Positions 22,371 to 34,795 of a stretch of DNA of 64,000 nucleotides are shown in pieces; position 1 is the first letter of the stretch; every line of letters starts with the position of its first letter. Where the stretch lies: NCBI GenBank assembly GCA_007922305.1, contig ML677365.1:12138533-12202532 (forward strand). Direction: 5' to 3'. A program made the position numbers and the translations under genes. The DNA comes from Dermatemys mawii (lineage: Eukaryota > Chordata > Testudines > Dermatemydidae). Below the pieces are notes generated by a model, which saw only the letters and a list, made by a program, of their open reading frames with translations, was not told the DNA's origin and did not search any database.

Positions 22371-22379
22371 GATGCAAAC

Positions 22380-22640
22380 CTTCCTGCAGTTATATACGCG
22401 TACAGTTTTCTTCATGAGGCTACCCCGGACACTTGGAGGTTTCAGATGGTGCAGAATGTGGCAGCCCATCTTACTGGGGTTGGTAAAGGAAGCCCATTAC
22501 CCCAATGTTCAATGGATTGCACTGGCTTCCTGTTTGCTTTCACATGCAGTTCTACATGTGTGTTTGAGTGCTAGCTATCACAGCAAACACCTCTCCCTAG
22601 TCACAGTCATGACAACTGGGACTGGTTGATCTGCTCTTGC
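22380..22640 (+). repeat. Possible old LINE RT remnant
   Basis: VQNVAAHL near 22448 followed by an IALASCLLSHAVLHVC frame recalls the AAR...LHWLPV region near the C-terminus of L2-type reverse transcriptases. It is degenerate and short; treat as tentative. Confidence 0.25.
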
Positions 22641-22843
22641 ATAGATGATAGCCACTAGCATTTTCAGTGAGAGGTTCTCTGCTTTGGGATTATCACCCCT
22701 ACTTGATAATACTGAACTATGACAATGGCTGATGATAGTGGCTAACAAAAAAAGATTAGAGGCTGCTCATCAAAATTGGCTGAGGAAGATATTACACATT
22801 TATGGAAAGAAAACAGTAAATATGAGAGGAAAGGATGAGAGAG

Positions 22844-22929
22844 GATGAGAGAGGAAATATGAGGAAGAAACGATTAGCTTTAGGAAGATGAGAGAGGAAA
22901 TATGAGGAAGAAACTATTAGCTTTAGGAA
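22844..22929 (+). repeat. Tandem duplication of a 43-bp unit
   Basis: gatgagagaggaaatatgag... (22844-22886) is repeated at 22887-22929 with a single visible mismatch (cgatt to ctatt), implying a recent local duplication. Confidence 0.9.
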
Positions 22930-25900
22930 ACTTCTGGGTAGCAACAGTTGAGCTAACCACTTATACTGATAACTCTGAGATGCTCCGTGTAACTCGAGAA
23001 GCTAACGGAAACCTCTAGACTAACATTTCCAGCTCTCGGTGCTTAGTACTACTATGCGTCTGTTTTCCTTTTGTCATTTGTGCCTATTGAATTTTGATGC
23101 AAGTGAAATTCACCTAGTTTGAAACTGACTTGCAAATTTGTAGCTAAACTATAGCAATCTTTTCTCCTATTAATGAATGATAAGGTATAACAATAGTCAG
23201 AGCCAATCCAAATAAACATGAGATGTACTTTCCTATAACACACAAACATCTCATATTAATAGGGCTTGCGTATACACATCTAATGTACAGTAGCCTCCTA
23301 TTGGCTATTTGTCTAGTTCCAAGTTTTGAATACATTAAAATCAATGTTAATTAGTTAAAAAATCCTAAACCACACTGAACAGTACATCCCGAATGTAAAT
23401 GAAACTTAAAGTCAAAAGCCCCAGAAGGATCAGAACAATGAGTGAGGGAATGGTCTGTGTCTCCATTATAGGATATGACATCAGATGCAAAACCAAGAAC
23501 ATTTTAAGACCAGGTTTTGAATTATACTAATAACAGAGTTGTATTAATTCTACTACTAGAGCTGTGGTGACTAGCAGGTCTGCTTTTTGGCTCCTGAATA
23601 TGAAATTTTGATATTTTTACATGGAAGTTATAAGGTAATAATACAATGAAATAGCTCACACTTGAATTATATATACTTGCATTAAACTCTCACAAAGGCC
23701 TGAGTGCAGACCACAGTGCCTTCAGCTGAACCCACAGATGCTTTAAACAGTTTCATTTTCTTTTTCCTGCATCTTGATATAACAGTCCTCTCTAACAATA
23801 CAAATGGTATCTTGTTACCTTCAAGAGGAAATATATGGCTGTAAGGGAAGAAATAAACAAAGGCCTCTCAACTTCCCCACACATTTCTTCCATCCCTTCT
23901 TTCTCCTTTTTTTCATTTAGATTTCTATTTAACACTTCGAATAAGCCCATATTAGCTAAAATGTTAATAAAGTCGGAAATAAGACAAATACACCAAAAGG
24001 TCTCAAAATATATTAATATAAAAACAGATGTTTCAATTAATTTCCTAATAAGTGACACTGAAACCTACACAATGATGCTGCAGCTTCTTTTCTCTGTGTC
24101 ATTGCAAGCAATACATCCTTGCTAAAAGGATCAAGTTTCCACATAAAGAAGCTGTATAATTAAAGCTTAGCCAGGAAAATGAGAGCATAGACCTGAGCAT
24201 ATCTAAAATAAACATCTTCAGAACTGTTGGGGGAAAATTGCTTATCTTTGAACCAATTAGGCTCTATAGTTTCATCACAACCATTAATGCACATCTTCGC
24301 AATGTGCAGAGGAATGCATTAATTTAAGAATTAATCTCACAACAGTCCCTAATTCATAACACTCAGAAAATTGCGCAATGTTTTAGCGATCCAGAGAACG
24401 AATAAAACTTTAAAGCCAAAACACATTTTATAATATTTCTGTTAAATATCAAGCTGTTCAAACAAAGGGTATTTGTAGGAATATATAATACTTAAAGATG
24501 TTGGTGTATAAAATTGTTGCATATGCTCATATATTAGTAAATCTATAAATGTTGTATAAAGATCAAGAGTGAAGTTGTATTAGGATATGTTATTAGTAAG
24601 AATTAGCACTCTTGTGTCACTACTGTTCTGATATATCTAGGACAATGCTTAAAATAAGATAGAATATTCCAGCTATTTGGAGTTAAGAGATTATTTTTAT
24701 AAGTACTGTAAACTGGAAGTTGTTTAAATTTGAATTAAATAAGGGAAAACTCTCCCTACTCTTAAGAGAAAGAAGAAAGGAACTCTCCTCAAATTAAGTG
24801 TAAGAAGAAAGAAGAATAAAGTTTTAAGCCTTGAAATTAAGTAAAACTTTGAGAAGATAATTACCTATTTATAACAATCTATATGAAAATTTTTATCCTG
24901 TTGTTAAATAGCTCAGGAACTAGCCACAGAAAATTGAGCCAAAAGATTTTTAAACAACTCTGTTAGTGTATATTTTAATTACCAAGGCTAAGAAGAAATT
25001 AAGGAATTCCAAGAAATTTGAAAACTCTTGAAATGATTAACTTTTTAATCCTTGGATGTCACCTATTGGATGGACAGGAAATGTGTAATGACACTTTGAC
25101 CTAGGCAATTGGTAAATTTACATTCTGCAACTACATCTACACAAATACCAAAATCTTAGATTGCCCATCAGGAAAGATGTTAGAGACATCAAAACCTTTT
25201 TTTTTTTTGGAATCAGTTTAGTCCCTCAATACAACTGAATGAAGAAATAACCCCCCTTAAAACTGTTGCAAAATCACAATTCATTATTCTTTCTCCATTA
25301 AGATATCTGATTTGCTTTTCCTGAAAAATCAAGACTTAATTTCAGGGCCTAAGGTTTCAAACTCTGAGGAATCCTAGTCCTGACCCAAGAAAAACTGTTC
25401 TATTCATGTAAGACATGTTCTGTTACTTTGTTCTTCCAAGACAGAGACTCTTTTATCTAAATCTCATTTACAGACAAGAACTTAGGTATTGAAAAATTAA
25501 AGGTCCAAAGTAGCAAATGTAAGCAGCCTTAGGAAAGAAAGTGCCTTTCTGAAGATCATAGATAACAAGCAGATACCATCACAACACCATAAAATTCCCT
25601 GAACAAAAAAAGGAAGGGCGAGATAAATCCCAGTTTGATTTAAAGCATAGGAAGTTTTAAAAGTCAGTATTTACTGCTAAGTTTCCATAGGGAATCACTC
25701 ATTTATTTACCATTCATTGTATTCATTTGCATACTCATAATTGATTATTTTGTGTATTGGTTTTCTCTCATTATTTTCATTACTTGAAAAAACATTTTCT
25801 TTATTTCAAAGTCAAATTCAATTGTTGATTTTGAGGCATTATGTAGTGCATTAAAAGAACCCCCATGACTAACACAGTGGGAGTCACATCCATTAATATA

Positions 25901-26017
25901 GTTTCATGACCAGCCTGTATCAATCATTCCATCTTTTTTATTTTGGTTTCCCCTGAACTAGTCACATGAGAAACAGTTAGTTAAGAATTCCATCTATTTA
26001 ATTGTTGTTTTTCCCAG
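22930..26017. other. AT-rich intron, nothing identified
   Basis: No repeat ends, coding signal or RNA gene recognised across this 3-kb stretch. It is one of the longest repeat-poor segments in the window. Confidence 0.4.
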
Positions 26018-26365
26018 TTACACTGGTCTACAATTTTTTAGAAGTCGTCTGCTTCAGAGATAAAATGTGATATTTATTATGTATTTTGATGTGCTGAATT
26101 CAAATATGACAATTAAAACAACTGATTGGCTACTGTTTCTAAGATATTTAAGTTTTTACATTTTATGTCTATGTATATTGTGTAGATAGTAGTTTTTTAA
26201 TCATAAATTGTAAACCTAGGTCTTTTCATGTGTTTATGGTTGCTTTACATGATAATATTTCACCTGTCCTGTTTATGTAACACTTTAAAAATCAGCAAAA
26301 GGGTTATATAAATAAAATGTATTATGAAACAAAAGGCAAAAAACTATTATGTACATAGTTTAGTC

Positions 26366-28059
26366 CTATTCAGTGTCTACTCGGCGCTTCTTGGCTTGTC
26401 TCTTGTATTCATTAAATGGAGCATCTCTTGTCACTGTCCAGCAATAGTCTGCAAGCACTGATGGGCTCCATTTGCCCTGATAGCATTTCTCCATTGTTGC
26501 AATGTCCTGGTGAAATCGCCCGTCACGCTCATCGCTCACTGCTCCGCAGTTCGGTGGAAAAAAATCTAGATGAGAGTGCAAAAAATGTATCTTTAGTGAC
26601 ATGTTGCAACCAAGGCTTTTGTATGCCTTGAGGAGGTTTTCCACCAACAACCTGTAGTTGTCTGCCTTGTTGTTTCCGAGAATAGGTATTGCCACTGACT
26701 GGAAGGCTTTCCATGCTGTCTTTTCCTTGCCACGCAGTGCATGGTCAAATGCATCATCTCCAAGAAGTTCACGAATCTGAGGACCAACAAAGACACCTTC
26801 CTTTATCTTAGCTTCACTTAACCTTGGAAATTTTCCACGGAGGTACTTGAAAGCTGCTTGTGTTTTGTCAATGGCCTTGACAAAGTTCTTCATCAGACCC
26901 AGCTTGATGTGTAAGGGTGGTAACAAAATCTTCCTTGATTCAACAAGTGGTGGATGCTGAACACTTTTCCTCCCAGGCTCCAATGACTGTCGGAGTGGCC
27001 AATCTTTCTTGATGTAGTGGGAATCTCTTGCACGACTATCCCATTCGCAGAGAAAACAGCAGTACTTTGTGTATCCAGTCTGCAGACCAAGAAAGAGAGC
27101 AACAACCTTCAAATCACCACAAAGCTGCCACTGAGGTTGGTCACAGTTTATGCACCTCAAAAGTTGTTTCATGTTGTCATAGGTTTCCTTCATATGGACT
27201 GCATGACCAACTGGAATTGATGGCAAAACATTGCCATTATGCAGCAAAACATAATGGCAATGGTCTTCGATGAATCAACGAAGAGTCCCCACTCATCTGG
27301 ATCGTGAACGATGTTGAGGGCTGCCATCACACCATCGATGTTGTTGCAGGCTACAAGATCACCTTCCATGAAGAAGAATGGGACAAGATCCTTTTGACGG
27401 TCACGGAACATGGAAACGCTAACATCACCTGCCAGGAGATTCCACTGCTGTAGTCTGGAGCCCAACAGCTCTGCCTTACTCTTGGGTAGTTCCAAATCCC
27501 TGACAAGGTCATTCAGTTCAGCTTGTGTTATGAGGTGTGGTTCAGAGGAGGAGGATGGGAGAAAATGGGGGTCCTGTGACATTGATGGTTCAGGACCAGA
27601 AGTTTCATCCTCTTCCTTTTCCTCGTCTGACTCAAGTGAGAATGATTCTGGTGCATCAGGAACCGGCAGTCCTTCTCCGTGGGGTATTGGGCGTATAGCT
27701 GATGGAATGTTTGGATAATGCACAGTCCACTTTTTCTTCTTTGACACACCTTTCCCAACTGGAGGCACCATGCAGAAGTAACAATTGCTGCTATGATCTG
27801 TTGGCTCTCTCCAAATCATTGGCACTGCAAAAGGCATAGATTTCCTTTTCCTGTTCAACCACTGGCGAAGATTTGTTGCACAAGTGTTGCAGCATATGTG
27901 TGGGGCCCACCTCTTGTCCTGATCTCCAGTTTTGCAGCCAAAATAAAGGTGATAGGCTTTCTTAACCATAGTGGTTAGACTGCACTTTTGTGATGCAAAA
28001 GTCACTTCACCACAAACATAGCAGAAGTTATCTGCACTGTTAACACAAGTATGAGGCAT
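26366..28059 (-). pseudogene. Transposon ORF of unfamiliar type, one frameshift
   Basis: Two overlapping minus-strand frames (28059-27190, 289 codons; 27247-26366, 293 codons) are one protein of roughly 560-570 residues broken by a single indel near 27250. The N-terminus has a putative zinc fold: C13-x2-C16, C42, H54-x-C56, C60, then C93-x2-C96. An acidic linker follows (about residues 144-155). The second half has CGDLKVVALFLGLQTGY followed by a CCFLCEWD pair, then a conserved-looking FHQD and YQGKWSPSVLADYCW near the end. CGDLK with a downstream Cys pair recalls catalytic cores of DDE transposases, but I cannot assign the triad. I have seen similar frames annotated as uncharacterised proteins in many animals. 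Confidence 0.65.
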
Positions 28060-28189
28060 CTCTGCTCACTTCGGCTAAACAGAAATGTCTCCCTTTGCAA
28101 AATCAAACATTGACAAATAAGAGAGCATGACACTGTATGATTTCTAGAGCTGATATAGGGCAATTTGTTCAGCAGAGTGATGTAAGCTT

Positions 28190-28290
28190 CGTTATGATTG
28201 CATCATCCATGACTTCTAGGAATAACATGATGCAATTCATATCATGTATGATGCAATACCAGCTTCAGATTGCATCATTCATTGTTTTGC
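28190..28290. repeat. tgatgcaat sub-terminal repeats in the CACTG transposon
   Basis: gattgcatcat, catgatgcaattcat, tgatgcaatac and gattgcatcat occur four times within 100 bp, in both orientations, upstream of the ORF start. Arrays of short repeats near the ends are typical transposase-binding sites in CACTA elements. Confidence 0.6.
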
Positions 28291-28572
28291 CTAAAAAGCA
28301 AGTACTGTACAAACCCAGTCATAGATTTATTCATAGATCCAGTCAAAGATGTATTTTAGTCATTTCTGGTTTAAATTGAGATCCCTTCCCTTTATAACTC
28401 ATTTATCCTCCGCCATTCCCATGTCAAGGGTCATATATACTGACCCAATAGCATATCTTGAAAACTAGAGTCAATCAACAATTTTAAGCATCATTTTTGT
28501 TCTCAGTGACCCAGAATTAGTAAAGTTTGACTACATTTATTTCAGAAGCATTTTGGCTGTAGAGCAGTGTTA

Positions 28573-30360
28573 TCAATTTTGATAATTTGATTTGTTATCT
28601 TTACATAATTTTTAGATAAAATTACTTGATGTTTAAATATTCCTTTTCAACCCACAGAATGAATCATACATGAGCAGAGATGAAATGGTAAAGATCAGAC
28701 TTACTATCAGCAGTGAAAATAAAATATTGAACTACTTAGAGTAGTATTAATTCATAAGGGCATTGTATATTTTTATCCCTGAAGTCCTGTAGAAACAATT
28801 CTTGTGAAAGATGACACTGCTAACATGAAGATGCCTGCCACTGTAGGAACACCATCATTTAGAATCAATTCCCGTCTGTACATAACTGCCCACCTACATA
28901 ATATGATAGAAGATCAACTAGTTGTTTTATTGATCAAATCTGGTTTCCCCTCTACCCTTATTGTAGTCAAGCGCAGTGATATTCTGCATCCCAAACCTAG
29001 AATTGAGAACATAACCTTGATCTCTGGCTTGGTTGCCATCATGAAGTAACCAACCAACAAAATAAAAGGTATTTGCATTTCTAGCACATTAATGCAATAA
29101 AGGACTATGGTAAAATATACTTGAATGTTAATAAATTTCAAAAGCGAAACAATTGCTTTGCACAGTTTCTCATATAAAATACTAGAATTAACATGTGGCT
29201 ACCAACTCAACTCCGCCATTGCTGGCTCAATTGTTTGCAGCTCTGGGATTAAAAAGGTCCTATACTTATAGCCTTGGATGTAGTGATAATGGTGTAAGGG
29301 CAGCTACTGGATGGAGATCTCAACAAACTGGCAAAGGGCCCAGTTCTACAGCTTTGTGCATAGTATTCCAAATGAACTCAGTGAGAATTCCTCATGCTGA
29401 GAGTGGCCTCATAATAGGACCCTAAATTTGCTCTGAACGTCATCACTATTGATTAGAAAATACAAATTCTATTATTATAGAAATATAAAATAAACTTAGA
29501 AATAAAACATTGCATAATGCATGTTTTAACTACTAAGTATACTGAATAGCAATGTGCTGCCTAGAATTTAAGTTGACTTATTATTTTTCTGTCTATAATT
29601 TGTGATCTGCATTACACAGAAAGCCAGGGGCAAGTTTAAAGTTCTGCCTAAGAAATAGGATGGAAATACAGACACAATGGTATAATCATCTGTCTAAGGG
29701 GGAGCGATTAATTACAGGAAAAATACAGCATTCAACTATAAATCACAGCCACTCTTTTGTCTGTACGGCGGTTTAACATTACACATACAGAATACTAACA
29801 ATAGCCTTCCTAACAGCCTAAACAAATATAATTAACATGAGCTGCCAGATTATCATAATGTGGTTATAATGGCAGTTTCCACAAACTAGGCTTACTGTTA
29901 AAACGGTGTGGTTTGAGAGGCAGGAAACACATCAGACCTGTAACTCTAAAGTAATATTAATCCCTGGCAGCACGCACTCTGCAGTGCATCTGCTGTTTCA
30001 GTAAACTGGAGTGGCAGCAGAAAGGTTCACTGCCAAAGTTCATCACTTTGACACCTCAATATAAACTTCTGTAAACTCGTAATTGGATCATTAATTATTG
30101 ATGTCCCTTTTGCTAGTTGCGGTAACAGGAGCAATCTGATATATTTAAACAACAGTTCTTCCTTTGATTTGGTCACGTTATTTTTGTCTGACCAGTTCAT
30201 CTGGAGGTAATTATTTCCTTGGAGACTAATGGCAGAAGCAGCAACATTGAAAATGAAGTTACCACGAATTCAAATAATAATAATAATCATTGTAAGTTTT
30301 CAAATTTAGCTTTACCCTCGTTGTTTCTGATCATCTTAGGAAAAAAATATTACTACCAAA
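28573..30360. other. AT-rich intron, nothing identified
   Basis: There is an 81-codon open frame at 28804-29049 with no recognisable motif. No repeat family or RNA found. Confidence 0.4.
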
Positions 30361-30368
30361 GCCATGAT

Positions 30369-30845
30369 TAAGGCTACGATTTAGACATGGGTATTTTTAG
30401 TAAAAGTCATGGACAGGTCACAAGCAATAAATAAAAATTCACAGCCAGTGCCTTATCCCTACTTATGCTATAAATACCCCTGACTAAATCTGCTAAGGGA
30501 GAGACACCCGGGGAGCCACCACTGCAGGGAGAAGGGGTAGAGCCGCTGTTTGGAGAGGCGGAGTGCCAGCTGCCCAGAGCCACCCGAGCAGCGATTGGTA
30601 CGGCTGACCCTGGTGCCACTTCTAGCAGAGGCCAGTGTGGCTGGCTGCCGAGCTGCTAGCTGCACTGTGGGGCTGCTCCAGCAGTGACCAGTGTGGCTAG
30701 CCCCAGGCCACCTGAGCAGCTGGCCCCGGAGCCAGCAGCTTCAGCAGTCCTGGGATCAGCCATACTGGCTGCAGAAGTCACAGAGTTCACAGGAAGTCAC
30801 AGAATCCATGACTTCTGCAACCTCCGAGACAAACACGGAGCCCTA
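30369..30845. mobile_element. Non-autonomous hAT-like element with GC-rich core
   Basis: Flanked by 8-bp copies GCCATGAT (30361-30368) and GCCGTGAT (30846-30853). The ends are TAAGGCTACG and, reversed, TAGGGCTCCG. Sub-terminal gtcatggac/gtccatgac-type words appear at both sides. The middle (30490-30770) is GC-rich and non-coding. Confidence 0.7.
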
Positions 30846-31044
30846 GCCGTGATCTATGATGTTTTGTTTACAATTTAACCAAAAACTGGAAAGTAGGAAC
30901 ATTTCAGGGATATTTTTAAGAGCTCAAGCTTATTTTATATATGAAAAGTATGTGCCTGTGTGCCTGTTTGTATGTGTACGTACTCAGAGAGCATTATAAA
31001 AATATTAAGGATGCAAACATAAGCACTCAGAAGTTATGAAAAAT

Positions 31045-31150
31045 ATGAGATTTAAGGTTGCCCATCCAATCCTCATTTGGCGCCTGCATTTTGATACAGT
31101 CTTTAATTACATGTTCACATACTATTTTTTTCAAAGGACTGCTGACTCAC
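31045..31150 (+). repeat. Single arm of the aaggttgc repeat family
   Basis: It resembles 41325-41430: aaggttgc, a tgcatt-tga-aca step, tttaattaca and cacatacta-tttttt in the same order. Degenerate, with only one arm visible. Confidence 0.45.
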
Positions 31151-31204
31151 TCAATATACAGAACAGACAGTGCTCATTAAATTGATATTTAATTGCTACA
31201 TCAT

Positions 31205-31413
31205 TGGCTTTCAGCCAGGATGGGCAGGAATGCTGTCTCTAGCTTCTGTTTGCCAGTAGCTGAAAATGAATGACAGGGGATGGATCACCTGATGATTAAC
31301 TGTTCTGTTCATTCTCTCTGGCGTACCTGGCCTTGGCCACTGTTGAAAGACAGGATACTGAGCTAGATGGACCTTTGATCTGACCCAGTATGGCTGTTCC
31401 TATGTTCTTATGT
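31205..31413 (+). mobile_element. CR1 3' UTR fragment
   Basis: The ggctttcagccaggatgggc...gatactgagctagatggacctttgatctgacccagtatggc pattern ending tatgttcttatgt is a CR1 3' end matching 40020-40262 in layout. Confidence 0.85.
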
Positions 31414-31534
31414 CCGTACATTAAATTAACTATGCTTCTTTTTCCATATCGATGTGAATCCACACATTATTTACCTGCACTGACTATGGTGCTCTCAGTG
31501 TAGTATCTCAATTCCTTATAAGCATTAATGAATT

Positions 31535-31615
31535 TATCTACCCAACGCTCTTGTGACGTGATATAATTATCTCCATTTTATATATTGGGAACTGACAAAC
31601 AGAGGTTAAAGCCAA
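31535..31615 (+). repeat. MIR SINE fragment
   Basis: ttatctccattttatatattgggaactgacaaacagaggttaaag follows the conserved MIR core, in plus orientation. Confidence 0.6.
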
Positions 31616-31639
31616 AGGATCTATTTTGCACAAATCCAT

Positions 31640-32345
31640 ATTGATTTGCACTAATAACATTATCCTCCTTTAATTTTTTATTAATCAAGCCACGTATCAG
31701 CTGCTCCATTATTTTGCCTAGGCCCTATGTCAGGCTGAGAGACCTATAATTACCCAGTTCATCCCAGTTACCCTTTTTAAAAATTGGTATAAATTCATTT
31801 TCTTCCAGTTTTCTGGAACTTCCCAGTGCTCCAAGACTTATTGAAAATCAACATAGTGAGCGCCTCGGCCGCCTCTTTTAAAATTCTCGGATGCAAGTTA
31901 TCTGGACCTGCTGATTTAAAAATGTCTACCTTTAGTAGCTTCTGTTTAACATCCCTCAGAAAAACTAGTGGAATGAAAAGAGCGTTATTATCACCATATA
32001 ATGAGTGTATATCATCTGTTTTCTCCCCAAATACGGAACATAAATATTTATTAGAACTTCTGCCTTTTCTGCATTATTATTGATAATTATACCGTTTCTA
32101 TCTTGTAATGGAACAACAGCATTTTCAAGATTCTTTTTATTCCTAATATATTTTTTTAAAAACCCTCCTTCTTACTGTCCTTAACTCTGCTGGCCATAGA
32201 TTTCTCTTTGTGTCCCTTTACTTCCCTTATCAATTTTCTAAAATTCCTACCTTCTGATTTATATTCATTACTATTAACTTCCCCTTTGTTCCATTTGTTT
32301 TATATATATTATCTTCACTTCTTTAAACCATGGTCAGTTTTTTTA
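31640..32345 (-). pseudogene. CR1-type LINE fragment, RT amino-terminal region, minus strand
   Basis: The minus strand of about 32170-31660 reads as the start of a non-LTR reverse transcriptase: a KYLCSVFGEKTDD-like segment near 32050, SAGPDNLHP-like near 31900, a VPIFKKGN-like segment near 31780 and YRPLSLT near 31735. It is broken by many stops. Both the 5' end and the 3' end are missing. Confidence 0.7.
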
Positions 32346-34424
32346 ACCAGAACAGCCTTCTTCCTCATTTATGAGATTGTGGCTTTTGGGGCATATAATA
32401 AGATGTTCTTAGATTATTCAATTCCTGTGCTTGGTACCACAGTGGCCTCTGACTATTGGGAAAAGCAATTGAAGTAATGGTTTCCTAAGCATTTCCAATA
32501 GGAGTAGTCACTTTCAGATGACTATAACGTTCTCAAAGTTTTACCTTCTCAGTTGCAATTTGGTATGCTCAATTAAGGATCATTCTTTTTCCTGAAATTT
32601 TATTAAAAAACAGTTGAGATCATAAGGTTAGAAAGGACCACAAGAGTCATCAAGTCTAACTCCTTGTCAAAATGCAGGGGGTTAGACTAGATTTTTTTAA
32701 GCAACTGGGAATTAAAAAATTAAGTTTGTCAGCTAAGAAAAATAAAAACAAAAACAAAAAAAAAACCCTATTCTAGCAGATGGAAGCTTGAGTTACACCA
32801 TGAACTAAGTCCCTAATTGTAAATGTGACTTTCACTGGTTTGGTGATAATTAGAATTGATTTAATCAGGTTAAAAGGGTTTTAAAAATTTTCTTCATGAA
32901 AGTTCACAGGATTACGTTCCATGATTAGAACTAACAATTTCCATTTCCCAACATTCCACTGCCACCGTGCATGTGTGCATCTATAAACTGGACAGAAATT
33001 TCCACTGAATAGAAGATTCTAAGGATTTTCTTGGATAAGAATATGCACGTGTAACTAAATGGATGATCTCTGAAGGTGTGTATGTAAAGAGGCAGGGCTG
33101 CTAAGGTTGCTAAGGTTGGCACATATTTACTTTTCAACATTTAATTTGTATCTTAACTTTTATCATTAGTTTCTTAATACTACTGTTCAGTGTGTTCATG
33201 GTTTCAAAACAATACAAGAAATTTCCAGAAAAGTATTGTTGCTTAGTATGAACTATGTAATTATTTCATTTAGTCAAAATTATGAACAAGCATGTGCTTA
33301 GGGACCTTTCCACAGGCACTGAGAATTATTCCCAGAATTATAGCCTTCATGGTAATGAAAGCACAGTAACAGTTTTGTAGGGAATATAATCATACCCATC
33401 CATTTTCATATGCTCTTAACGTTCCAAAAATATATGTACTGACGGCACATTTTTCCATGGCTGGTTTCAGCCAGAAGTCAATATTTTCAAATTTAAGGAA
33501 AATTGTTTCAGTCATCTTCAAATTATTGGATAGACATTTGGTGACCTGTGGAGGGGAGAGGCAAAAAGCAAGGGGGAGAGAAACACATTCCCATAATATA
33601 AAGCCTTTTTCAATTTTCTGATAATTCAAAAAGAGCTGAAAAATATACCCCACGCTTTGGTCCAGACCCAATGCTATGCATTGCACCGATTACACAAAGT
33701 GGCTCTAAAGCTAGCATAACTCACCGTAGGAGGCTCACCCCAACGCAGTAGGATTCCCCAGAGACACAGAGCCAGTGTAGTGGTTCCTATGCAACTCCTC
33801 CACTCTCCTCCAGTACATGTGAAGGAAAATGGGGGGCATATTTGGGTGATCTCTATTCCCACCAATCCCCACCTGCCATATTTATCCCTTAAGCCTAGGC
33901 CCTGGACAGATCAGCTAGTTAGAGCAGCCTTATACCACAGGCCCAGCATGTTGTAGAGCTAGCTCTGGAGCTGCACTCTGAACTTCTGATCTGCAGCAGA
34001 GGAGCTGGGCCTTTGAGTGCTAATAGTCTTTACTGAAGAGAAGATACTTTACAAGACTGGCGGGGGATGGTGGTGGTAAATATTTAAATCAAAATGTTTA
34101 AGCAACTGAAAAATCTTTTGAGCAAGCTCAGTTGACAACTGCTAATAGCGCCCAACTCCTTTTTGACATTCGAGCACCCAGCTTCCCAGCCTGACAATGT
34201 TCATCACAAGAACCATATTGTGCAAGTCAGCACAAACCACAGTATGACAGACCCAGGGGCTGCAGCTGGGACAATTTCAGGAGAGAAACTGTAAATTTCT
34301 AATTGAAACAAGCAAAGAACAATCCATCAAAAGATACATACATATATTAAGGCCTCATCTTTATTACAAATATAACAATTATGGGGACCAAAGATAAAAT
34401 TTCCCAAAGCATCCAAGCAACACA
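32346..34424. other. Intron; one small CR1 3' remnant, otherwise nothing identified
   Basis: 32612-32690 (ggttagaaaggaccacaaga, agtctaactcc) looks like a CR1 3' UTR scrap on the minus strand. The rest, including 33390-33865 with two open frames, shows no recognisable feature. Confidence 0.4.
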
Positions 34425-34795
34425 GGAACCTTTTCAAAAGCGGCAAGCACTTAATAGCCTAAGTCCCATTGGCTTTCAATGAGGCTTAGACTCCTAAGTG
34501 ACTGAGGCTTTGTCTATACTAGCAATTTATGATGGTATAATTATGTCACGAAGGGGTGTGAATTATGCCAACAGTCAAACCAACCTAGCTCCCGGTATAG
34601 ACAATGGTATTTTGATGGGAGGGCTGCTCCTGTCAACATAACTACTGCCTCTCAGGGAGGATGAGTACCTATGTTGATGGGAGAAGCCCTCCCATCAGCA
34701 TAGGTAGTGTCTTCCCTGAAGCAGTAGTGTTTTAAGTGTAGACAAACCTAAGTCATTTTGAAAATGAGAATCAGGTGTTTAACAATTTTTACCCC
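34425..34795. repeat. Palindromic aagtcccattg repeat split by a short element
   Basis: The outer parts (34425-34505 and 34749-34795) together read aagtcccattg-gctttcaatgaggctta...cctaagtga-c/taagtcattttgaaaat, a self-complementary repeat that I recognise from reptile genomes. The element at 34506-34748 interrupts it. Confidence 0.6.
34506..34748. mobile_element. Harbinger-like MITE
   Basis: Ends GGCTTTGTCTATACT and, reversed, GGTTTGTCTACACTT. Flanking trinucleotides are TGA (34503-34505) and TAA (34749-34751). Removing it restores the host palindrome, confirming the boundaries. PIF/Harbinger elements duplicate a TWA trinucleotide. Confidence 0.65.

Larger units (their letters stand above)
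26021..28569 (-). mobile_element. Near-intact DNA transposon with CACTG termini and TTA duplication
   Basis: The left end reads CACTGGTCTACAA and the right end reads CACTGCTCTACAG in reverse complement. TTA flanks both ends (26018-26020, 28570-28572). CACTR termini with a 2-3-bp duplication are the hallmark of the CACTA/EnSpm (CMC) superfamily. Inside is one minus-strand coding region (28059-26366) with a single frameshift, preceded by a leader rich in tgatgcaat repeats in both orientations (28190-28290), possible transposase-binding sites. The superfamily call depends on the termini alone. Confidence 0.7.

Noticed and set aside
22380..22640. A functional reverse-transcriptase gene
   Set aside because: Only a short degenerate LHWLP-like remnant in shifting frames; retained as a low-confidence repeat.
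33900..34020. tRNA-like wording (agctagttagagcag)
   Set aside because: I could not place a matching B box, acceptor stem or anticodon stem, so no tRNA or tRNA-SINE is claimed.
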